64,000 bases of DNA from Erigeron canadensis (lineage: Eukaryota > Streptophyta > Magnoliopsida > Asterales > Asteraceae): positions 30,688,055 through 30,752,054 of the forward strand of contig NC_057762.1 of the NCBI RefSeq assembly GCF_010389155.1. Direction: 5' to 3'. Below the pieces are notes generated by a model. It was not told the DNA's origin. It did no database searches and saw only the letters and a list, made by a program, of their open reading frames with translations. The position numbers were made by a program, and so were the translations under genes. Positions 12,052 to 23,245 of the stretch are shown piece by piece (positions within the stretch are counted from its first letter, which is position 1; the number at the start of each line of letters is the position of its first letter).

Positions 12052-13455
12052 AAACGCAAAGAATAAAACGTGATTAATCTGATTGCAAAAAAAAAAATAT
12101 TTTTTAAATAATATAATGCTATTATTCATTAATAAATAATATAGTCTAGGACTATGCATTTTTCATTTATAAATCCCTCCATGACTTGAATTTGGTAAGA
12201 TCCAAGTTTAAATTTCAGTTAATCAGGATTTTTCCTAATACGCTGTTATGTTTTTGACGGATTATTAGGAGGTTTTCTTTTTATTAGGTACTAAACGAGA
12301 GGGTATTCTAGCGTGTACCTGGTTAAAATAACATAGTTTAAATCATCCGTTATGATATTCTATTTGCATCTTTAAAAATCATGTAATTGATTACATGAAA
12401 CTATGAAAATTTATATTCTAAATCGGATCCCAATTGACTAGCATTGGATGCCAAGATTAATGGAGGTTGGAGGCTCTCGATGACAAATCACAATGGTAAA
12501 AAAGTGTAGTGATGTCATAAACGTCATTTTTTTTTTGAGACGAAATTAAATCTCTTGCTTTGTTGGTAAACGTGGTTGTTAATTAATTTAAAGCTACCTA
12601 TTTAATCAAGTTGAAAGGTGATGATATAGTACCCTTTGTGATTGGATGAGATTTGAACTTTAAATTGGAAGGAGTGAAATGAGTAAATCAAGTCTTCTTT
12701 TTATTTGTTTTGTTTATTCAACAAATATGATCGGCGATTGGGTATAAATGAGTCAAGCTACTTGTAAGCTACACAAGTTTGACTCTTAAAAAATCGAAAC
12801 CACCGTACCCAAGTCTAAACTATCTTGAGTTGAGTTTGAGCTTGATTTGTAGCCCAACTTTGTGTACAATCTACTTTTCATTTTAATGTAAGATCATGTA
12901 AAAAAGAATGATAAATGTTTTAAAATAAGTAATGTTTTCTTTTTATATAGTTTAAACAAGCAAACAGTGTGGTGTTTAATGTGTGACATGTTAGATATTT
13001 TAGTATAATTAAATTAATTTGTTTAATTAACCATTATAATCATAACATATTATATAGGTTTGAAGGTACGAAGTATATGTATATTTGAATTTATTATGAC
13101 CTTAAAGGCTAAGAGATAAGGTCCGGGGCAATGGCACTAGGAGCAAGATCCAAAAGGCAGCCATTTAAGCATGCCATTTAGGAAATTAATGGGCCAAGAA
13201 CATACAGACGTTCCACACAATTTTTCTTTCTAGTCATAATTTCTTATGGTTATTCTCTCAAACACACACAAACTGAAAGCTTTCAAGCGCTTTCATTGAA
13301 TATTTTGTTATAGACCACTAAATTGATTCAATCTAAAAGTGGTTATCTTTAGAATTTCTATTTCATCCAATTATTTGTTCTTTTTACTGTATGATAAAAG
13401 TTATGCGTACATGGTAGTACGCAAAAATGAGGCAATGCTAATGTTACATCTGAGG
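12052..13455. other. Gene-free interval shared with unit 2
   Basis: Collinear with 27,530-29,230 apart from insertions in unit 2 (a MITE at 28,256 and a segment near 28,750-28,915). No exon is recognised. The 'gactcttaaaa' near 12,780 is the empty site of the unit-2 MITE. Confidence 0.5.
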
Positions 13456-13916
13456 TAGAGCTGACAATTTTTGACACGGACCTGTTAGCACGACACGACA
13501 AGACAAGACCTGGTTTTTTCGTGTTTCATGTTTGGCCTTAACGTGTTTTGTGTCTTAACAGGTCCGGACCTGTTAAGACACGATATGACACTATAAGACA
13601 CGATAAGACAAGTAGTATATATATGGACATGTTAAAGACACGTTAAAGACCTGTTAAAGACACGTTAAAGACACGTTAAGACACGATAAGACACGTTAAG
13701 ACACGATAAGATACGTTATCAGGTCCTTTAATAGGTCCCTTATCGTGTAACTTTTAACAGGTATCTTAACAGGTCCCTTATCATGTAACCTATTAAAAAT
13801 CGTGTCGTGTTCGTGTTTGGAAAAACTGACACGATTAGCTATCGTGTCGTGTTCGTGTTTAACCCTATTGTATTTGTGTCTTATCGTGTCGTGTCGGACA
13901 CGATATGCCAGCTCTA
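13456..13916. mobile_element. TIR element with internal CGTGTCGTG/ACACGATAAG repeats
   Basis: The left end is 'tagagctgacaa' and the right end 'tgccagctcta', an inverted pair with one mismatch. The inner regions are arrays of 'gacacgttaagacacgata' on the left and 'atcgtgtcgtgttcgtgt' on the right, so the whole element can fold back on itself. It is non-coding. It lies inside the roughly 1.5 kb absent from unit 2. A decayed relative is visible at about 59,280-59,400. Confidence 0.65.
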
Positions 13917-14200
13917 ATATGAGGTTGTCTAAACTCCAAAGTCATGTTTATGATACATGATGTTATAGGATGATTGTTAAATGTGGTAAGAGCAAATAAA
14001 CATATTACCTATAATTGCAAATATTAGATTAAACAAAATCTTTGTCTTTTAAAGTTCTCTTAAATTATAACCATCAAAACTTATTTTATAATAAGAACGG
14101 AAACTTGGAGAATGTGAAGTCCTAAAAATATTTTTTTACAGACGCGAATCGAATATTACAACGGGGATCTATATTATGTTGTCTTAACCGAGTTTACGAA

Positions 14201-14711
14201 CTACAACAAAAATGTTAATTGCTCACATTTATTTCTTTGCATTTCTAAAAAGTGCGAAAAAATATGTTAATTTGTTCACATTTAAAATTGTATAAAAAAA
14301 AATTCACAGTTTGAAAAGTTATTCTTTTTTTACAAGTATAAATGTATAAACAAAATGTTCACATTTAAAAGTGTAAAGAAATGTCAAACATTTTCACACT
14401 TAAAAGTGTGAGATTTAATTTGTGACATTCAAATTCTTCGCACTTTCTCTTGTGAGGAAATTTGGTGTCACAAATTACTTCCACACTTTTAAGTGTGAAC
14501 AATTATATATTTTTACACACTTGAAAATGTGAACTTTTTGTTTTTACATATATAATTGTGAAAACTTTTTGATTCTTTAACTTTATTCACACTTTTAAAT
14601 GTGAGTTATTTTCACACATTTATAAGTGTGAACAAATTAACAACTTTTTAAATTTTTTTTAAAACAATGTGAAGAAATAAGTGTTAATAAATAACATATT
14701 TATCGTAGTGA
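14201..14711. mobile_element. CACTA-like non-autonomous TIR element with CACACTT palindromes
   Basis: The left end reads 'actacaacaaaaatgttaat' and the inverse complement of the right end 'cactacgataaatatgtta', both close to the CACTACAA ends of CACTA transposons. The interior carries several palindromes of the type CACACTT-NN-AAGTGTG (for example near 14,394 and 14,484). It is non-coding, and a target duplication is not clear. It lies in the stretch that unit 2 lacks. Confidence 0.55.
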
Positions 14712-15378
14712 TATTAAAAAGCCCTCTCACCTAATACCTAGTAGAGAAAAAAAACCCATATTAATTCATCCGAAGGTACGACAATGATAAATATTGTATT
14801 GTCCCACCATGAGTCAAACCCAAATTTTTGTTGAAAGGATTTTCGTTTGCCTATTAACCCAATAACAAGTCCGAAAGATATATTGAAGATAATTTACACT
14901 TCTATGTAGCATTCATATATAAAAAGATCAAAATATTAAGTTCTAGCTAGACACTATAGAAAAAGTTTTGTTGTGTTAGCTTGATCTTGATCTTATGTTT
15001 TGGGTCATGCTAAAAATTAAAAAATTACCCGGCAAATGCACCATATATATATAGTTCCTGAGCTTGAGAGATTCTAAAGTAACCTATTCAATTTTGCGCA
15101 TTATGTAATATATACACGAACACGAATGTTTGGAATGACTTTCAAAAAACCTTCTAATAATTCAACCTTATAAAAATACAATAACAATATTACTGAGGAT
15201 GACAATTGGTATGGTATATTTAACACATGGAATTCAGTTATTTGTTCTTTCAATAACTTCAAATATTATTTAGAACTATATATAGTTACAAAAGCCAAAA
15301 GTACTAATTCATATGTCTTCAAAACTATTAAAAGTTACCAAATTACACCCAATCTTTAACAAAACCCCAAAACATGAT
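14712..15378. other. Gene-free interval downstream of D1
   Basis: From about 14,828 on, it is collinear with unit 2 (29,270-29,640 and 30,450-30,650). Unit 2 has a hAT element in this region. No exon is recognised. Confidence 0.5.
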
Positions 15379-15654
15379 TCAATTAGTTAGAATCAGTGCA
15401 AGATAAGCCAAGAGCAAGGAGCTCAAGAAAACCGAATTCCCCAAATTGCTAAAGGAGAACAAGGCAAGAATAACACTGGCCGCAACTACCATATTGATGA
15501 TGTCGTTGGTGTCATCATAGTCACTCGCGCCCCCCTTCTTTTGAATTAACTGATCATCAGCATAACCGGTTACCTCAACAATCTCGTCGCCATTGACAAT
15601 CTCGTACCACGAATCATCAGAACCCTCACTCCACCTCCCATCAACAGCAGCCAT
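15379..15654 (-). CDS. Small acidic membrane protein D1, related to the N-terminus of gene C
   Basis: A single open frame of 91 residues. I chose the ATG at 15654 rather than an in-frame upstream ATG because the product then aligns with gene C: both have S-D-x-S-W-x-E-I with the Trp at residue 16, and both start MA-V. Residues 1-50 are acidic. Residues about 52-68 and 73-89 are hydrophobic, so one hairpin or two membrane passes are likely. The coiled-coil exons of the PPI-like genes are absent. About 300 bases upstream lies a block shared with the upstream region of gene C, and a donor-like 'tttttgtaagtatt' upstream suggests a leader intron. The paralog D2 in unit 2 is broken. Function is unknown; a truncated PPI-family derivative or microprotein is an inference. 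Confidence 0.6.
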   Translation of the reverse strand: MAAVDGRWSEGSDDSWYEIVNGDEIVEVTGYADDQLIQKKGGASDYDDTNDIINMVVAASVILALFSFSNLGNSVFLSSLLLAYLALILTN

Positions 15655-15956
15655 CTTATTTATGCAACAATCGATCACAACTTCTTTACTACAACAATTA
15701 ACAAAGATAAAAATACCGATTTTTAGTATACTAATACAATATATATCTAGTTATTGTTATAAGAGTATTATATATCATAACAAATAACAAATATATATAA
15801 TTATGAATCGATTTGAGAATACATTATGTAAAGAAAACAAAGTTTACGAACGTATGAAAGTAATAATACTTACAAAAAGATGTATGAATCGTCGATTGAT
15901 AAAGTGCAAATTGGATTAATGATATATAAGGCCGGATATATATGATCGATCAATAT

Positions 15957-16013
15957 CGAGTTGGGGGCGGGAGAAGGATTTGTATACATATTTAGATAAG
16001 GAAACTCATTATA
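15957..16013 (-). promoter_or_regulatory. Upstream block of D1 shared with gene C
   Basis: 'cgagttgggggcgggagaag' followed by an AT stretch and 'aaggaaact' is repeated upstream of gene C (49,071-49,160) and as an orphan copy at 21,944-22,000. It lies about 300 bases upstream of the D1 ATG. The matching position of D2 has lost about 150 bases including this block. A promoter role is inferred from position and conservation only. Confidence 0.45.
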
Positions 16014-16150
16014 CGGAGTGTTAATTAATTAGTTACAGTAGATTTTATTGTTTATTTAGGAATGTCTTGGTTTGATTAATTAATTAAAAATTATCTTTCT
16101 TTTTCTATATATAAAGTTGAAGTCCATACTTAAAATATAGCTAAAAAAAT

Positions 16151-17799
16151 AACAAATTCTTTCATTAATTTAATCAAAACAACTCCATTAATGACATATG
16201 TAATATTAAGTAAATTACTTATTAAATAATTATAAGAAACAAAATTTAACTTTTTAAAAAAACATTGTGTGATCTTCATTTTATTCCCAGTAAAATTGAT
16301 TTCTCCTCCATCAATATACACATTGATTTTCTATTCCTGGATGTTTTTTTTTTATTCCAATCAATCAATGTTTTATAAATCTTACATAAACCTCAATTTT
16401 TCATTAATTATACATCATATTTGGGAGTGTTTGCATCAATCTATAAACATGTGTTTTAAAATTAGGTTTTTAACTGTATAGAGTTTTTTAAGTTGGGTTT
16501 CAATTTACATATTTGATTTGGTTAGTAGTTGGTACGATGCAATAGTCTAACATTGCTTGGGTACATTAATAACTCTAAGTGATCGTGCCAATACCATTTT
16601 ATTCATCGTTTATATGTTGTAATTTTCCGGGTTTTTGTTTTAATTCTTGGCCACCTATTGGAGGAACCGCAACACAACCATGTTGAATCTTTTTAAACAT
16701 TAATATGGTAAGTTCCAATATATATATATATATGCTAGCTAGCATGATACTCGCGTAATGTGGCGATGGTAGTTATGATGGCAGTCTGCTTGTGTCAGAA
16801 ACAGGTGATGACTATAGGTGATGTTGAGTGGTGTAAGATAATGTAAGTGTAATTAATGTTGAGGTAATTAAAAAAATTCTTAAATATATGGAACCCCATA
16901 TCAACCATAAACATTGTGTTTGTGGATGGAATCCAATTTCTTTGTGAAATACTGAAATAAGGGAACTGGTGCTCGGGTTATGAATAGTTGAGTTTGCTTA
17001 AGTTATTAGTTTCAAAATTTTGAACTTTCTGGCACATATGATTTATCTTATAATAAAATTTTTATCGTTTCATTTTACTCATGTTTGTTTTCCTTACACA
17101 ACAAGTTTTATAAGTCTCATAGACTAATAATTTCAAGTGTTCTTTTATTTTTACATACAAACAAAGGCTTATTTTTCTTGAGTTATAGATTTAATCCTTG
17201 GTAAATATATAAAACATTGTGTGCTTTAACTCTCAATTCTCAAATATGTCTTTAGTTGAATTTGATTACATTGTTAGTATAGCTTCTCTTTTAAACATTT
17301 AGACTTTTCCATCTGTTTTTTTTTCCTATCATATTTTTATTTATTCCACAGTCAATTATTTTATCATGTTTTCATATTTAACATTTACATCATCATTACT
17401 TTAAATATCATGAATCATCATAGTATTACCCGGGTATCACCCAGGTGCTTAAGCTAGTTTATACATATACGTTTATGTTTTTAAGGAAAATTTGGTAACG
17501 AAAGTATTAAGGAAGCTTTATTATTATGTGATTTTTTGTTTTTATGGTATTGTTATACTTCTTCGTCAAGGATAAAAATACACTTCAAGAGTTTTTATGG
17601 TATTACACAAAAGTATGTTATTTTTTGTTTTTGGTTTTTAGTTAGGGACCAACGACACACAAAAAATAATTACATCAATCAAAGTTACATGACTCTTATT
17701 ACGACATTTACCAATGTTTCTATTTCTATAACACAAAAATCCGTTGACTTAATGTCGCTAAAAATCTTGTCATAGTGGACATTGACATTAAAGAAACTT
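16151..17799. other. Gene-free spacer between duplication units, left part
   Basis: AT-rich. Near 16,740-16,880 there is another decayed copy of the dispersed family ('atactcgcgtaatgtggcg'). The open frames seen here have no recognisable domain. Confidence 0.45.
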
Positions 17800-18760
17800 T
17801 TTTCATTCCTCACCCTCTAAATGTACTAACACAACGAAAATTATACCTCTTAGGATCTTCCTCCAATCCTTATCAACGCTTGCAACTCTATGCACTTTAA
17901 ATAAATCCTCAAGTGAGAAAAAAAAACAGGAAATTCACTTTACACCACCTTCTAAATTTGTCCCATATTTGCAAAGACACCTCACACGAACAAAGCAAAT
18001 GTTCCAATGTCCCATCAATCTTCTTGCATAAGACACAAACCAGAGACCAAAAATGATAATTCTTAGTCTATAAAGCCATCATAGTCGGAAACTCGGAATC
18101 CTGTTCAATCTCACTCTCTAGTCTCCACATGAACATAAGAAAGAAACAACTCACTGCCGCCTTCCGTGAGTTTTCAATCCCAATATCTCGACGGTGTACA
18201 AGGTTAAGATGTAGATAGACGTTATCCCTATCAAGATAGAGAGACTGTTTTCAAATCTACCTAAATGGTAAAAAAAAATCTCCGACCTTTTGCATAAGAT
18301 GGGGATTTAATCGTCTCTCTTCACATTCACATGTTACATTTCATTTTTTTGTCACCACTTCGGCCATTTAAAAACAAACCTATCAATCCCCCTCCTCCCC
18401 CAGATAGAAAAAAAACATTAAAAAAAACAAAAACAATTAATTAACGTCTCACTTTTGTTACTTAAGACCACACCTGACACCTCTATTCGGGCCAGCCGAT
18501 CATTTTCGGCCCACCTATCAGCTTGCCCATTAATACCCATCTCTTCCTACGGCCCAATCCACCTCACCCTGTTCGAACAAAGCCTCTCAAATAGGAAGCC
18601 TTTCATATTCTTCACAAAACGGAAAAGACTAGGAAAAATGTCTTTCAACCGTTCATTGCAAATCCAAGGGTCAATCCAAAATCTAATACTCCTAGCTACC
18701 ATCCCCATACATGCTTATTATAAAATGGAAAACTCTTATAAGCGGCAGCATCTAATTTAT
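17800..18760 (-). pseudogene. LINE (non-LTR retrotransposon) 3'-end relic: reverse-transcriptase C-terminus and zf-RVT
   Basis: On the minus strand, 18,620-18,715 encodes 'ARSIRFWIDPWICNERL' followed by an FPSLF motif, the W-x-D-x-W region that follows the reverse transcriptase in plant LINEs. Further on, 17,935-18,045 encodes 'CVLCKKIDGTLEHLLCSCE', the C-x2-C...H-x4-C zinc finger of the zf-RVT domain, then a typical LINE C-terminal tail. The frames are broken by stops and shifts and the upstream endonuclease and RT core are missing, as expected for a 5'-truncated decayed copy. Confidence 0.75.
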
Positions 18761-21743
18761 TTATTTTATTATCGTTTAATCATGAAAATATTAACTTTTT
18801 AAGTTTTATTTAAAATATACATTTACATATTTGCATGATTATTTATTAGCTAATATTATTTACTTGTTTACAAGTTAACTCGACCGATGTAATGTACTCA
18901 CGGTTCGTTGCGGATCTTAACACGTTAATAATTATTGTAGTAGACATATTATAAATAAAGGGAAGTGATATTTATATAACGAATTTTTGTCATCTACAAC
19001 TTTGAAAATAATCTACAATGTCTTTCCCATCTTTACAAATTTATTATGTATCTAATAGAGTGAACTCTCTCGAGCTTCATCTAACCGTTTGTCCCTTCCC
19101 TTGTAATACACAATGTTTTAGATCTAAACATTTGATATACTAGATGGGCAGAGACGGTACGAGAAAAAATCGCCGAGAAGGTAAAATTAGAAAAATCATG
19201 AAAAATAAATTTAAAAGAGAGCAAAACGTTAAAAATCTATAAGAAATTTTTTAAAAATCTATAAAAATTTTAAAACTAAATGACAAAATATAAATTTTGG
19301 GAAGGGGGTATTATTAGCCCCTCTTTTAGTACCGCCACTGTAGATGGTAGTCACTATATATACGGCAGCAAGCCAACAAGGGTTGTGGTGGTGGTGGTGT
19401 CAATGTGTCATGGTAGCGATATGGAGTTGAGTTGTATAGGTAATTGATGTTAAGGTTAGTGAATATAATTAAAAATAGTTGGTAGTATCACATAGATATA
19501 GCTGTAATCCAAAATATCTATCTTTTATCCCATATGGGCATAAGTACTTATGTAGTAGTATCCTCTGCATCAAAAGAAAAACATGCATAAAATCTTTTAC
19601 ATCAAAATACAAAACGATTGACAAAAGAATGATCAATTTCTCAAGTGGTCCTCTTTCAAAACTAGATTGGCCTGAAGCATAATAACTGATATCATCATCA
19701 TCATCAGATTCAGAAAGACAAAGCGCATGATAAAATCGTAGGCAATTAATATTCGTCTGGAAGTTGTACATGTTTAATCTGTTGACAACATCTAATTACA
19801 CCAATTAAGGTCTCCCCTAAGTTAAAGTCCCCAACACTTAACCCAACATTAGTCACGTACACCACTACTGTCTTTGATTAAATAAAGGTACGTGCCTTAA
19901 CTCAGGTAGGTATTTCCTAATTGCTACAGGTACCTCCTTATATTTGAGTAGTGTTTTTAATTAGCAGGGGACAGAAGCGGCCAGCCAGCAGCTTTAATAT
20001 CTTCTCCCTCCCTGAGATTATTGTTCCACCAAGCTAGGCTCGATCAGTTCCTCCAATAACGGTTAATTATTTCTTCAAACATTCACCGGCCCAACACGTA
20101 CTCCCTTCAAATCTTCAGCATTATTAGGATTAGTAATTTTTAATTAGACGTCTAATTAAGCTGACTGCATGGATCGATCTGCCAGTACGTAGTAGAGAAA
20201 CTACAGTAAATTAAAGCTAGTTAGTTATCACAAACTTACTTTCGTTAATTGTTAAGCTACTACTTACGACATGTACAAACTACTGATGATGAAAAACAGT
20301 ATAAGTGTTTCAATAACTAATATCTATATATATATTCCAAGTATTAGCATATATGTTAATTTGAAGTATATTTGAAGGATTATGTTTATGTCAAATAAGT
20401 AATGTTTACCTCCTACCTAGTCTAAGTGTCTAACTATGATTTCCCATAAACAGAATTTGAAAAAGTATTACTTTTATACAAGAAATCATCTGGCCGGCCT
20501 AAACATCTCCTCGATCGTGTAATCTTACTTAGCAAAGACCCAGGAGAGTTTGCGTTGAGAGTTTTGCAACCTTGTATTTTACAAGTTGTCCGAAGTCGAC
20601 CAACATGTAGGTTCAAGCCCCCTTTGAGACACCTAGAGAGACCTACCAGGGGAGGGGGGGCTGATTTCCGGTCGGGACCTTATTATGAAGAGAAAAATAT
20701 TCTATATATATAATAAGCTAAAAAATATGTTATTATATAAAACTATGATCTTATTATGTATATATATTTTCTTATTATAATGTTAGTTATCATTTATAAA
20801 AAAAAGTTGTTTACATATTTGAATTCGGTAGAATTTAAGGACATTTTTTTCTTGTTTCGGCTAAAGTGTTTGAATTTTCAGGGCCGCACTGTAAGACACA
20901 CATAGTTTGTGGGGTCTGCACCCCTTCCTTTCCATCAAGGGATCAGGCCACTTCTCGAAGGAGTATTAAGAACCAAACAGTGTATGTACGGAGTCTGTCC
21001 TTGGAGGTAGTATAATCAGACATTGTATGTACGGTTTGTAGGCCTCCGTCCCTTTCTGTTAGATAATTCGAAGGCATGACCCTACGTGCCCAGTTCGGAT
21101 CTGCAATGCATTAGATCCGGACTCTTGAGTGTTTTGTCTTATTAACGGTAGCTTAATGCACGATTAGTGATGGTATATCATCAGTGTGTTATGTAATATT
21201 GATTCAAAAGTGCTTATAAGAAACAAATAAAAACAACCTAACCTAAAAAACATGTGCAGAAAATATATACAAACCCACGTTCACGCAAAACTAATTATCT
21301 AATTCAGCAAGCTCCCTATTAGTTGCTAGAAACCACTTTCTCCACGTTTTGGATTTTCCCATAAAATACCAACTAGCTAATCAACCCGGGTGACTACCGG
21401 GCATAATTAGGAAAGTATAAATAAAACTTTTATATTTAATTATACTTAAACTAATTACTAACTTTTATATCCCATATCTTCAAACTGAAGCTAATCTATC
21501 CAAATAAGAAATAGTTGCTTCTAATTAGACAGCCATAATGACTCCAAATTTCGTAATGACATCTAAATTTCCTTCTCATGCTTGCATTTTCAAAACTCCA
21601 ACAGCCTGTCTATATTAGAAAATCATCATAAAATTACAATTACACTTATGGAAGAGGTGAATAATGATGGAGAAAAGCAATGGATTAAGGGAAATCTCAA
21701 GACAGATAAATCTTTTGAACGTTAACTTGTGACTGTGCAATAT
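18761..21743. other. Gene-free spacer between duplication units, right part
   Basis: Further decayed dispersed-family copies occur near 18,890 ('gttcgttgcgg') and 19,310-19,450 (a GGTGGTGGTGG tract). A GC-richer patch at 20,880-21,130 was not identified. Open frames of 60-100 residues at 19,469-19,771 and 20,434-20,616 have no recognisable domain. Confidence 0.4.
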
Positions 21744-21940
21744 ATATCCTTCAACTTTAACCAACTCTTCGTAGAAGAGTTGGCCATCAGCTGCCACTTT
21801 CTAGGAGCATCCTGGGTTCGAATCTTGTCAGAGACAAGATTGAATTTAAGTGATTGAATTATCTTGACACTATTCCTATTGGGGGTTATGTAGGTATCAA
21901 TTCGGTACATGAGATCATACGGTTCCTATCAATCTACCAT
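21744..21940 (+). mobile_element. Possible tRNA-derived SINE fragment
   Basis: 'gttggccatcagctgcc' is A-box-like and 'tgggttcgaatcttg' is a good polymerase III B box about 45 bases further on. The rest does not fold as a tRNA. No poly-A tail or target duplication was found. Confidence 0.35.
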
Positions 21941-21943
21941 GGG

Positions 21944-22000
21944 ATCGAGTTGGGTGCGGGAGAGGATTGGTATACATATATTTAAATAAGGAAACTTATT
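21944..22000 (-). repeat. Orphan copy of the D1/C upstream block
   Basis: 'cgagttgggtgcgggaga' plus 'tatacatata' and 'aaataaggaaact' matches the block upstream of D1 (15,957-16,013) almost base for base. No D-type or PPI-type gene follows it on the minus strand, so it looks like the leftover of a lost family member or of a rearrangement at the duplication border. Confidence 0.55.
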
Positions 22001-22303
22001 TTTATGGTATTTGCCAACGACTAGTTGTATCGCGATTGGGACTTGGGAGGCATTGGAATTCAACACCATTGGGAGTGGCTAGAGATCCCTAAGTTATCAC
22101 AACTTTTGATGGGTAAAGTTGAAAAGATATTCATCATTGGATCACAATCAATGGTTGAATTCAAAAATTAATATTGAATCTTGACAATTGATTTCAATCT
22201 AATGATCATAATTCTCCCAACTTTACCCCTCAAGTTAAGATTAATTTGATCAAACTCTTACCCAGTGGGAGTGTAGTGTATTGGAGATAATTGTGGTGGT
22301 GAC

Positions 22304-23245
22304 CATCCCGTATTGGTATATATTTGTGTCGTTTTTGTTTGTGTATGTCCATAAGAGTATGGTGGAGCGAGGATGAACGAAATTTGCCATCTTGTGAAAC
22401 TAAAAATCATAATCATCATCATCATGTATTCATGTGGCTAGGGATGAACGATATGGCTATTGCTTATTATATATAGGGGGAAGGGAATATGAGGTTGTTA
22501 GGTCCTCACATACCTTTTTTTAAACCATAAAAATCATGGAAAATCAAACATTTATTCAAAATATTAACATAATGGTATGTGAGGGGTTTTTCACCCAATT
22601 TGGATGTTTAATAACCCCATACACACTTTTCTCATATATAATATATACATTTTAAGACAACCTTAACAATAGTAATGTTTACATCTTTTAAATTTTTTTC
22701 ACCAAAATTTTAATTTTTTATTTTTCTCATTAAATTCACTCTTTTTAGATTTCACTTTTAACCCCTCAAATTTCCAAGCTTTTAACTTTACACCCTAATA
22801 TTTGATTTCTTATATTTGTCTCTTAAAAGTTTCCTTTTTTTAAAATTTTCACTTTAAACCCCCTAGGTTTCTTAGCAATAACTTTGACCACTTAACTTTT
22901 TGGATTTACTTATGGTTTCTCCACAACTTTTCGATTTATACAAGTGCACAACCAATGCCAGCTTTTCAATTAAGAATAGTACCATTTGTTGGTCCCCCAA
23001 AACCCATCCACCATTTGTAAAAAAACTCACTATTCTTTCAATTTTCAAATAGTATATAATAGCCTCTTAAATTAGGTACAAAAGAATCTAAGAATGTGGT
23101 AATATACTACCCATAAACAAAGCCACCGTTGTAACAAGGTTGACAACTTACATTTTGTTCTTTTTAACCATATTTACAAACCACCCTTTATATGTAACTT
23201 ACTCAATCAAAAAATAACAAAATAAAAATGGTGTTTTTGATTTTT
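22304..23245. other. Gene-free region downstream of gene B
   Basis: Duplicate of the region downstream of gene A, lacking the segment that unit 1 has at about 6,170-6,945. No exon is recognised. Confidence 0.5.

Larger units (their letters stand above)
5515..16150. repeat. Segmental duplication, unit 1
   Basis: From 'catcccatattggtatatat' at 5,515 onwards the sequence is collinear with unit 2, which starts at 22,304. The match runs through PPI-like gene A, its upstream region, small gene D1 and to about 16,150. Unit-1-only segments relative to unit 2 include about 6,170-6,945, 11,610-12,051 and about 13,325-14,828. The last contains two TIR elements, so much of the size difference is transposon insertion. 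Confidence 0.85.
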
